Shown here piece by piece: positions 1 through 6,422 of a stretch of DNA of 51,807 nucleotides. The DNA comes from Chloroflexota bacterium. Its GTDB lineage: Bacteria > Chloroflexota > UBA6077 > FW602-bin22 > CADDYW01. A program made the position numbers and the translations under genes. Within the stretch, counting starts at the first letter, position 1, and each line of letters begins with the position of its first letter. The notes beneath the pieces are model-generated. The model was not told where the DNA came from, ran no database searches, and worked only from the letters and a program-made list of their open reading frames with translations. The stretch covers positions 1 to 51,807 of the forward strand of contig CADDYW010000025.1 in assembly GCA_902810745.1 (NCBI GenBank), in the 5' to 3' direction.

Positions 1-4
1 ATCC

Positions 5-59
5 GTACCCTCCGAACGGTCCTCAGGCGTTTAGCCGCCTGATCCTGCTCGAAGGGTAC
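5..59. other. Two-tier inverted repeat downstream of the truncated glycosyltransferase
   Basis: GTACCCT at 5-11 pairs with AGGGTAC at 53-59. Inside it, TCAGGCG at 23-29 pairs with CGCCTGA at 36-42 around a 6-base loop. No T-run follows on either strand, so a standard intrinsic terminator is not clear. The element lies just past the broken 3' end of the glycosyltransferase gene and could be a transcription end signal or the edge of a repeat element. Its left boundary may lie outside the window. Confidence 0.4.
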
Positions 60-103
60 TTTCCTTTTCCTCTTCTGTCATCCCTCACCCTCGCCCGCCT
101 GCT

Positions 104-1429
104 TCACTTTTCTGGGCCGCACCCTGCCCAGGCGCCCCACCAGACCCACCAGCTTCCGTAGAGCCCGAGGTGCAGGGCGATCACCGCGCCGAGGAGTGCC
201 GAGAAGGTCGGGAAGCGTCGGACGAAGGAGCCGGCCCAGAACGGCAGCAGCATGAACAATGGCGTGTACACGAAGATGCTCTTGCCCGGTGAGAACAGGA
301 ACCCGGAGACGCCAACCCAGATCGGCGTGGAAAAGCTTTCCCAGTGGGCGTAGCCGCTGGCCAGCGGATCGCCGAAGCGGGCAAGGTCGTAGAGCGCCAG
401 CAGCACCGCCACCGGCGCGGCTCCAACACCGAACCACCACAAGGCGCGAGCGGTAGCGGCCAGCTGGCTGGAGCCCGAAGCGGTCATCGTGGAGCGCCAG
501 GCGTGTGACCTGCCCGTGGTCCCTCGGCTGGTAGGGACCGGCATTGTCTCGTGGAGGGGCGAGCAACCTGGGAGCGCGGGCGTCTCGCCCGCCCGGTCAT
601 CCAGACGGCCCGACCCAGATGCCGTCCCGACGCGGGCCCAATTTGCTCCGGCACGTCGCGCATGTAACCTGCTGACCAGCGCCGGGGTGGTCTCCGAGTG
701 ACGTGGTGGCCCGCTATCCCCGCTTGAATCGACGGCGCTGCTGCCCTTCGGTGGCGCGGCGAGCAGCGCCGAAAGGGCGAGGTAGACCGGGACCGGGCTG
801 AGAAGCACCACGTTCACGTACTTGGCCGCGACCGCCGCGCCAAAGGCGAAGCCGGCGAGCACCAGCCACGCGGCGCGCCGCGTCGTCGCCGCGGCGTAGG
901 CAGAGAAGATCGTCGCGATCACGCACAGAGTGATCGTCGGCTCGGCGAAGTAGCGCTTCGAGTGGACCCAGAGCGGAGTGCCGAAGGCGACGACGGCAAC
1001 GATGGCCAGCCCGACGAGTGGTCCAAAGCCCATGCGCCGAACGAGCAGGAAAAGTAGTGCCATCGACAGCGCCGTCGCGAGGTGATTGAGCAGCAGAACG
1101 GTATCGACCGCGCCGATCGGTAGCCGCTGGGCGAGCCAGAACAGCGGGACCGACAGCACCGCCTGGAGCGGCCCGTACTTCGAGTAGCGATGCCCGCCCA
1201 GGCCGAACTCCTCCGGATTCGGCCCGACCGTCGACACCTGGTCGATCGAGAAGATCTGCCACTTCGCCAGGCTCTGGGCGAGGCCGAAGTCGATCATTTC
1301 GTCGGCGGTCGGAGGGAGCGTGCGACTGTATCCGATGAAGTAGACCGAGAAGATAAGCAGGAAGATCGCCGTGGCCCGCGCGAGGTCCGCGGCGGCCGAC
1401 GCGCGAGTGTCCTTGTCGGGCGACTTCAA
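104..1429 (-). CDS. Truncated multi-membrane-span glycosyltransferase (PMT/ArnT-like), with internal repeat insertion
   Basis: The 441-residue product looks like the N-terminal part of a polytopic glycosyltransferase using a lipid-linked sugar donor. Residues 18-35 form the first membrane span. An acidic TADE motif follows in the first outer loop, as is usual for GT-C enzymes, and then KYGPLQAVLSVPLF and further hydrophobic spans. Two things are odd. A stretch of about 100 residues (roughly 222-330), rich in Arg, Gly, Ser and Pro, interrupts two membrane segments and contains the translation of a palindromic repeat (576-592). The protein also stops right after the conserved WWxWWGAW region, where family members continue for another 100-200 residues. 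The start is TTG with a weak ribosome site. It is probably a decaying or non-functional gene. The sugar and acceptor cannot be told from sequence. Confidence 0.6.
   Translation of the reverse strand: MKSPDKDTRASAAADLARATAIFLLIFSVYFIGYSRTLPPTADEMIDFGLAQSLAKWQIFSIDQVSTVGPNPEEFGLGGHRYSKYGPLQAVLSVPLFWLAQRLPIGAVDTVLLLNHLATALSMALLFLLVRRMGFGPLVGLAIVAVVAFGTPLWVHSKRYFAEPTITLCVIATIFSAYAAATTRRAAWLVLAGFAFGAAVAAKYVNVVLLSPVPVYLALSALLAAPPKGSSAVDSSGDSGPPRHSETTPALVSRLHARRAGANWARVGTASGSGRLDDRAGETPALPGCSPLHETMPVPTSRGTTGRSHAWRSTMTASGSSQLAATARALWWFGVGAAPVAVLLALYDLARFGDPLASGYAHWESFSTPIWVGVSGFLFSPGKSIFVYTPLFMLLPFWAGSFVRRFPTFSALLGAVIALHLGLYGSWWVWWGAWAGCGPEK
576..592. repeat. REP-like palindrome (GCGGGCG-TCT-CGCCCGC)
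   Basis: A perfect 7-bp stem with a TCT loop lies within the anomalous insertion of the glycosyltransferase ORF. It resembles the short palindromic repeats found between genes in many GC-rich bacteria. A second palindrome with the same TCT loop and changed, still paired stem bases occurs at 44075-44101. Confidence 0.5.
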
Positions 1430-1523
1430 CGCTCTGCTGTCACCTCACCGGGGCAGTTCGTCGGGACCAGGTCCCCATTCTACACCACGCGCCGTCCCTG
1501 CTGCCAGGGACACGAGGGCCTCA

Positions 1524-1622
1524 GGTCTACCGCAGAATCGTAGGAGGCATTCCTGGGCCTCACCCCCGGCCCCTCTCCATCGGAGGGAGCGTATCGGGAT
1601 CCCAACGCTTCTGCGGTAGACC
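1524..1622. mobile_element. MITE-like element with 14-bp perfect terminal inverted repeats
   Basis: GGTCTACCGCAGAA at 1524-1537 is matched by its exact reverse complement at 1609-1622. Pairing continues inward for about three more positions after one mismatch. The 99-bp unit is non-coding, and its centre (about 1570-1592) holds a second small hairpin, CCCTCTCC/GGAGGGAG. Right beside it, 1638-1691 forms another nested structure: CGAAGCA 1638-1644 with TGCTTCG 1685-1691, and CACCTCG 1643-1649 with CGAGGTG 1657-1663. The whole stretch 1430-1724 therefore looks like a mosaic of short palindromic repeats. No target-site duplication was identified with certainty. Confidence 0.5.
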
Positions 1623-1724
1623 CGGCTGGGAACTGCACGAAGCACCTCGAATTTTGCGAGGTGAGGCGTCCACGAATGTCGAGATGCTTCGTACGCCGCA
1701 GCCGCCCATCGCGCAGCGGGAGCA

Positions 1725-1762
1725 CGCCCCGCTCTGCCCTCACTCAAGGGCAAAGCGGGGCG
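1725..1762 (-). terminator. Strong hairpin after the secreted repeat-protein gene
   Basis: CGCCCCGCT plus TGCCCT (1725-1740) pairs with AGGGCA plus AGCGGGGCG (1747-1762). There is one C/A mismatch and a 6-base loop. It begins 12 bases after the stop codon of the minus-strand gene ending at 1775. A T-run is missing, so efficiency is uncertain. Confidence 0.5.
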
Positions 1763-1774
1763 GCCGTGAGCGCG

Positions 1775-2608
1775 TCAGCGGCTGATCGTGTAGCTGATCG
1801 TCGGCGACGGGTTGTAGTTGGCGATCTGGATCAGGACCGGTCCAGCCGTCGTCGAGGAGTAGCTGACCGTCAGCTGGCCAAGCGTCGCCGCCTGGGTACC
1901 CTGCACGCTGGTCAGCGTGTTGCCGTTCTGATAGACATTCACAAAGATCGCGTTCGCGACGTCAGCGCCCGCGGGCGAGAAGCTCAGCGTCACGCTCTGG
2001 GTGGACCCATCGCCGGGGTAGTCGACGGTGTAGTAGACGAACGAGCCGGCCGGGTTCCCCGGAAGCGTTCCCGACGACGAGGTCGTCAGCTTGATCGGAT
2101 TGCTCGCGGACGAGCCCGCTTTCGTCGGCGTCGGCGTGGCCGTGGGCGCCGCGCTGGTGGTTGGCGCCAGGGTCGTCACGCCAGACAGGCTCAGGCTGAA
2201 TGAGACGGTCGCGCCCTGCTGGTAGTTGTAGACCTGGACGAGGACCGGGCCGGGCGTCGTCGACGAGAACGTCACCGAGTTGGTCCCGGCGGGCGAACCC
2301 AGGGCGTTCATCGTCGCCAGCAGCGTACCGCTCTGGTAGACGTTGACGCCGACGGCGTTGTCAACTGCCGGGTCGGTCGAGTTGACGTTGATCGTGATCG
2401 TTCCGACGCTCCCATCGCCCGGGTAGCTGAAGGTGAAGTATTCGAAGCTACCGGCGGCGCTGCCGGTCAGACTGCCGGTGGCGGGCGAAGAGGTCGAGAG
2501 GGCGATCGCGGTCGCGGCCGTTTTGCCGTCCGCGGTCGCGGCAAACGTCGAGGCGACGACGCCCAGGGCAAGTAGTACTCCCGCGCCAATGCGAAGAATC
2601 CAGTTCAT
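1775..2608 (-). CDS. Secreted protein with two tandem PPC-like beta domains
   Basis: A 277-residue exported protein. The ATG at 2608 is chosen because AAAGGAG lies about 9 bases upstream and a signal peptide follows at once (MNWILRIGAGVLLALGVVASTFA, cut near AFA-ATA). Two repeats of about 110 residues each contain the pattern GSF(E/V)Y(F/Y)T-(F/D)YPGDGS, then a VNVYQ-G strand, then a GPVL(V/I)Q(V/I)-NY strand. They are separated by a Thr/Pro/Ala-rich linker. The fold resembles bacterial pre-peptidase C-terminal domains, which are surface or secretion-associated beta sandwiches. No enzyme domain is attached, so it may be a stand-alone surface or binding protein. Function is unknown. Confidence 0.7.
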   Translation of the reverse strand: MNWILRIGAGVLLALGVVASTFAATADGKTAATAIALSTSSPATGSLTGSAAGSFEYFTFSYPGDGSVGTITINVNSTDPAVDNAVGVNVYQSGTLLATMNALGSPAGTNSVTFSSTTPGPVLVQVYNYQQGATVSFSLSLSGVTTLAPTTSAAPTATPTPTKAGSSASNPIKLTTSSSGTLPGNPAGSFVYYTVDYPGDGSTQSVTLSFSPAGADVANAIFVNVYQNGNTLTSVQGTQAATLGQLTVSYSSTTAGPVLIQIANYNPSPTISYTISR

Positions 2609-2918
2609 CCCGTGGTCTCCTTTCAGATTCCCCCAGCTCTGGAGGTGCCTTATCACGTCGTCCGACCAGGGTGCCGAAGCAACCGTGCCTGGCGCCTGGC
2701 CCGACGAATTCACGCTAACAATACGGAGAAATTGAAGTGTTAATGAACTGCTAAATATCTGCTAGAAATATGTCGCGTGGCGCCCCGGCCTGTGCGGATC
2801 CAGTCGTAGCGGAGATGTTCGCTCGGACGGATGGGTCTACAGCACGCGATGACGCGATCGGCCTGGCCATCGCTTTTCCGACTGCGAACATCGGTGTCGA
2901 ATCGGATCCCATCGTCTC

Positions 2919-2948
2919 TTGACACCACATATTAACCGATACTAATAT
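2919..2948 (+). promoter_or_regulatory. arsR promoter with overlapping ArsR-type operator
   Basis: TTGACA at 2919-2924 and TAATAT at 2943-2948 are 18 bases apart. A perfect inverted repeat, ATATTA at 2929-2934 and TAATAT at 2943-2948 with 8 bases between, fills the spacer and the -10 box. This is the usual layout for ArsR/SmtB repressors, which bind AT-rich imperfect palindromes over their own promoter and release on metalloid binding. The -10 box ends only 20 bases before the GTG start, so the 5' leader is very short. Confidence 0.75.
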
Positions 2949-2968
2949 ACTTGCGGAGGAGGTCCTTC

Positions 2969-3352
2969 GTGCTCAAGCTTCCGGTTCTCGCCGCGCCGGC
3001 GCGGCCCCTGGTGGATGCTAATGGTCTTGCCGAGCAGCTCCGGGCGCTGGCCGAGCCGAACCGTCTCCAGATTATCGCCCTCCTACGCGATTCCGAACGC
3101 TGCGTCTGCGAGATCGAAGCAGCGCTGGGGTTGTCCCAGAGCCTGGTGTCGAATCACCTGCGTGTGTTGCGCCGAGCCGGCCTGGTCCGGGCGCGCCGTG
3201 ACGACGTGGACGCCCGCTGGATCTACTACCGGCTGAACCAAGAGACCGTCGAGCGCTTGCTAGCCCGAGTATCCAACCTGCTCGATCTGAGCCACTTCGA
3301 CCCGCGCCCGGCGGACTGCACGCCGGAAGGATGGCCCGTTCGCGAGATGTGA
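2969..3352 (+). CDS. arsR: ArsR-family metalloid-responsive repressor
   Basis: A 127-residue winged-helix repressor. The GTG at 2969 is preferred over an upstream TTG because GGAGGAGGT ends 5 bases before it. The core motif ERCVCEIEAALGLSQSLVSNHLRVLRRAGLV carries Cys45 and Cys47 of the classic CxC arsenite site at the start of the DNA-recognition region. Cys117 near the C-terminus could supply a third sulfur ligand. It heads the arsR-acr3-arsC operon and very likely represses it through the operator at 2929-2948. Arsenite or antimonite is the expected inducer. Confidence 0.9.
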   Translation: MLKLPVLAAPARPLVDANGLAEQLRALAEPNRLQIIALLRDSERCVCEIEAALGLSQSLVSNHLRVLRRAGLVRARRDDVDARWIYYRLNQETVERLLARVSNLLDLSHFDPRPADCTPEGWPVREM

Positions 3353-3408
3353 GCGCGTTTTCTCCCGAAGATATATCAGCGTCCGATGATCTTTCAAGCG
3401 AGGTTCCG

Positions 3409-4542
3409 ATGGTAGCCGCTTCCGCTCCCCAAGAGATCTCTACTGCTACCAACGTGGCAGCGCGCCTCTCGTTTCTCGACCGCTTCCTCCCCGTGTGGAT
3501 TATCCTGGCCATGACGGTCGGTCTGGTCGCGGGTGATATCGTCCCCGGTCTTGCTACGTCGCTAAACAACATCCGTGTCGCGGATGTTTCGATCCCGATT
3601 GGGATCGGCCTGCTCTGGATGATGTACCCGGTGCTTGCCCGAGTGCGCTACGAGGAATTAGGTCAGCTTCGGGGCGCCTGGAGGATCTTCGGCCACTCCT
3701 TGCTCCTGAACTGGCTGCTCGGGCCGATCGTGATGTTCGCCCTGGCCTGGATCTTTCTCCCGGACAAGCCGGAGTATCGGACCGGGCTGATTCTGATCGG
3801 TCTCGCCCGCTGCATCGCCATGGTGCTGATCTGGAACCAGCTCGCCGGTGGGCATTCCGAGGCCGCCGCGGTGCTCGTCGCGCTGAACTCGCTCTTCCAG
3901 GTCGCCGCCTATTCCTTCTACGCGTACTTCTTCGTCACCCTGGTGCCAGCCTGGCTGGGCCTGGGCACGAGCACGGTGGTCCAGATCGGCTTCTGGGAGA
4001 TCGCCCGCAACGTGCTGATCTACCTCGGTATCCCTCTTGCCGCCGGGGCGCTGACCCGCTACGTCGGGTTACGGACACGCGGCCGCGCGTGGTACGAACG
4101 ACACTTCATTCCGCGCCTTGCTCCGACTGCTCTGTATGCGCTGCTGTTCACGATCGTCGTCATGTTCAGTCTCAAGGGACAGGTGATCCTCAGCCTTCCG
4201 GTCGACGTTCTGAGAATCGTGGCCCCCCTGGTGGCCTGCTTCGCGGTGATGTTCAGCATTGCCTTCTGGTCGGCCTGGCGGGCCGGCTACGCCTATGAGC
4301 ACAGCGCGACCCTCGCCTTCACCGCGGCCGGCAATAACTTCGAGCTGGCGATCGCCGTGGCGATCGGGGTGTTTGGCATCGGCAGTGGCGAGGCACTGGC
4401 CGCGGTGGTCGGGCCGTTGATCGAGGTTCCCGTGCTGGTCGGGCTTGTCTACGTCGCGCTCTGGGCGCGTCGGTTTTTCACGCCTCCGCGGACTGCCATA
4501 GCGGCACGCGGCCGTGAAGGAGCCTGGAGTCATCGCGGTTGA
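3409..4542 (+). CDS. acr3: ACR3-family arsenite efflux permease
   Basis: About 377 residues with ten hydrophobic spans, of the bile/arsenite/riboflavin transporter superfamily. It exports arsenite using the proton motive force. The segment GLARCIAMVLIWNQLAGG contains the essential Cys of the fourth span, and NNFELAIAVAIGVFGIGSGEALAAVVGPLIEVPVLV near the C-terminus is also typical of ACR3. The ATG at 3409 has GCGAGG upstream and gives a normal N-terminus. An ATG at 3331, overlapping arsR, would add 26 polar residues. It lies between arsR and arsC and supplies the export step for arsenite made by ArsC. Confidence 0.93.
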   Translation: MVAASAPQEISTATNVAARLSFLDRFLPVWIILAMTVGLVAGDIVPGLATSLNNIRVADVSIPIGIGLLWMMYPVLARVRYEELGQLRGAWRIFGHSLLLNWLLGPIVMFALAWIFLPDKPEYRTGLILIGLARCIAMVLIWNQLAGGHSEAAAVLVALNSLFQVAAYSFYAYFFVTLVPAWLGLGTSTVVQIGFWEIARNVLIYLGIPLAAGALTRYVGLRTRGRAWYERHFIPRLAPTALYALLFTIVVMFSLKGQVILSLPVDVLRIVAPLVACFAVMFSIAFWSAWRAGYAYEHSATLAFTAAGNNFELAIAVAIGVFGIGSGEALAAVVGPLIEVPVLVGLVYVALWARRFFTPPRTAIAARGREGAWSHRG

Positions 4543-4622
4543 GACCACCGATCCGTCGTGGGGCACGCGTGATGGCGAGCAAGGCGCGGTGGTCGACGCC
4601 GTGGCGAGGAGGCGATAGCGCG

Positions 4623-5066
4623 ATGACACCACGCTCGAACCCCAAGCAGCGCGTCCTCTTCATCTGCACGCATAACTCCGCCCGCAGTCAGATGGCAGAG
4701 GGGTGGCTGCGACATCTCGCCGGCGACCGCTTCGAGGTGCACAGCGCCGGCACCGAAGCAACCTGCGTGCGCCCCCTGGCGATCAAAGCGATGGCCGAGG
4801 TCGGCGTGGACATCTCCCAGCAGACGAGTAAGACACTCGGCCGCTATCTGCGCGAGCCCTGGGATTACGTGATCACCGTCTGCGATCAAGCCAACGAAGC
4901 CTGCCCGGTTTTCCCCGGGGGCAAGCACCGCTTGCACTGGTCGTTTCCTGACCCTTCAAAGACTAAGGGAACGGAAGAGGAGCAGCTCGCGGTCTACCGG
5001 CAGGTACGAGATGCCATCCGGGCGAGGCTCGTCGGATGGATTCGAAGCACGCGGGACCTGGCGTGA
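4623..5066 (+). CDS. arsC: Thioredoxin-coupled arsenate reductase
   Basis: A 147-residue protein of the low-molecular-weight phosphatase fold. The phosphate-loop motif is C15-T-H-N-S-A-R21. Cys87 and Cys94 (CDQANEAC) form the redox relay of the thioredoxin-linked class, and FPDPSKTKG supplies the general acid Asp110. It reduces arsenate to arsenite for export by ACR3. The ATG at 4623 follows GAGGAGG by 10 bases. This is the last gene of the ars operon and is convergent with the MFS gene, with only 18 bases between the stops. Confidence 0.93.
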   Translation: MTPRSNPKQRVLFICTHNSARSQMAEGWLRHLAGDRFEVHSAGTEATCVRPLAIKAMAEVGVDISQQTSKTLGRYLREPWDYVITVCDQANEACPVFPGGKHRLHWSFPDPSKTKGTEEEQLAVYRQVRDAIRARLVGWIRSTRDLA

Positions 5067-5084
5067 GGGGGGCGCGAGCACGCT

Positions 5085-6422
5085 CTACCCGCCCGCCTCG
5101 CGTGGCACGTCACGGGTGGCCGGCACGGCGGAGCGACCACGCTCGGTCGTTAGCTCTTCCGGTGGTTTGATTCCGTGGAAGAAGGTGTAGTATAGCGCGG
5201 CGTTGATTCCCTGGAAAAGCGCCGCGAGCTCGAACGGCAGGTCCAGCGAGAAGCTTTGCATGATGTAGCCCGCCATGGTCGGACCGAGCGAGGAGAAGAT
5301 CTGGGTCGGCAGATTGCTGAACCCGGCCGCGGTCGAGCGCTCTTCCCGCGGAACTACCGCCATCAGGTAGGACTGTCGAATTGGATTGGACAGCGTGTTC
5401 GTCACCATGCGTGCCAGCATCAACGCCGCCGCCAGCGGAAACGTTGGCATCAGCGGAAGGAACACGAGGAGGATGACCGACACCGCCCGCGTCGCGACGA
5501 CGGCGTTGACCGCGCCCAGGCGGCGGGCGATTCGCGCGGCGTAGAGATACGAGGGCGCGGTCGCCAGGTTCACCAGCGTGAACAATCCCCCGAGCTCGGC
5601 GGCAGTGACGCCGTAGCGGCGATAGAACCAGTAGACCATGATCGGTCCGAGGAAGCCGAGCGCCAGCCCATTGGTGGCGTTGGTCGTCATGAACTTTAGA
5701 ATTGTCCGGACCGTGGTTGGCGAGAGAGGCCCGCGTCGGACGTTCGGCCGCCGCGCGGGCCCGGCCGGGGTGCGCGTCTCCCGGACCGGCAGAACCACGA
5801 CCGCCATGGCGATGCCAAACACGATCGTCAGCGCGAACAGCACGCGGTCGCCGTCGAGTGCTGCCATTCCAAACGCCGTGTGCAGGACGTTTGGAATGAC
5901 CGCGAGGAGCGATCCGACCGCGCCCGCGAGTACCCCGACAAATGACGTGGCGCCAAACACCGCGGTTCGGTTCCGATCGTCGACGTGCTCGGCCAGGAGC
6001 GCCTGCTCGGCCGGGTAATACGGGCCCCAGGCACCGCCGCTCCCAGCACCACCCCCGCGGCCGATCGTGGTCACCGCGCCCGCGATGAGCAGGACGACAA
6101 AGCTGCTGCTCGCGGCGAAAACGACTCCGCCCACGGCGGTCAGCAGCCCCAGGATGACGAGGAAGGTCTTGCGGCCGTAACGGTCAGAAAGGAAGCCGAC
6201 CGTGGCCGCCAGGATCGCGCTGCCGACCGACGCCGCGGTGAAGATGAGCCCCAGCTGAACCGCGCTGTAGCCGAGCACCGCGAGGTAGAGCGGGACGACG
6301 ATCGAGAGATAGCCCTGGGTGAGACTGCGCAGACCGCGCCCGGCAAACAGCAGGGTAAGGTCGCGATTCAGCCAGGCCGGAGCCAGGCCGAATCGCGCCT
6401 CCCGAGCCTCAATCGACGCCAT
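5085..6422 (-). CDS. MFS transporter, third gene of an efflux operon
   Basis: A membrane protein of about 445 residues with twelve predicted spans. The MFS loop 2-3 signature appears as GFLSDRYGRKTFLVILG. The ATG at 6422 overlaps the last 14 bases of the RND pump gene, which points to translational coupling. An upstream start would run further into the RND gene and add a basic, non-membrane tail. Substrate is unknown. Co-transcription with an adaptor and an RND pump suggests export of drugs or other toxic compounds, but the MFS protein could also act alone. Confidence 0.82.
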   Translation of the reverse strand: MASIEAREARFGLAPAWLNRDLTLLFAGRGLRSLTQGYLSIVVPLYLAVLGYSAVQLGLIFTAASVGSAILAATVGFLSDRYGRKTFLVILGLLTAVGGVVFAASSSFVVLLIAGAVTTIGRGGGAGSGGAWGPYYPAEQALLAEHVDDRNRTAVFGATSFVGVLAGAVGSLLAVIPNVLHTAFGMAALDGDRVLFALTIVFGIAMAVVVLPVRETRTPAGPARRPNVRRGPLSPTTVRTILKFMTTNATNGLALGFLGPIMVYWFYRRYGVTAAELGGLFTLVNLATAPSYLYAARIARRLGAVNAVVATRAVSVILLVFLPLMPTFPLAAALMLARMVTNTLSNPIRQSYLMAVVPREERSTAAGFSNLPTQIFSSLGPTMAGYIMQSFSLDLPFELAALFQGINAALYYTFFHGIKPPEELTTERGRSAVPATRDVPREAGG

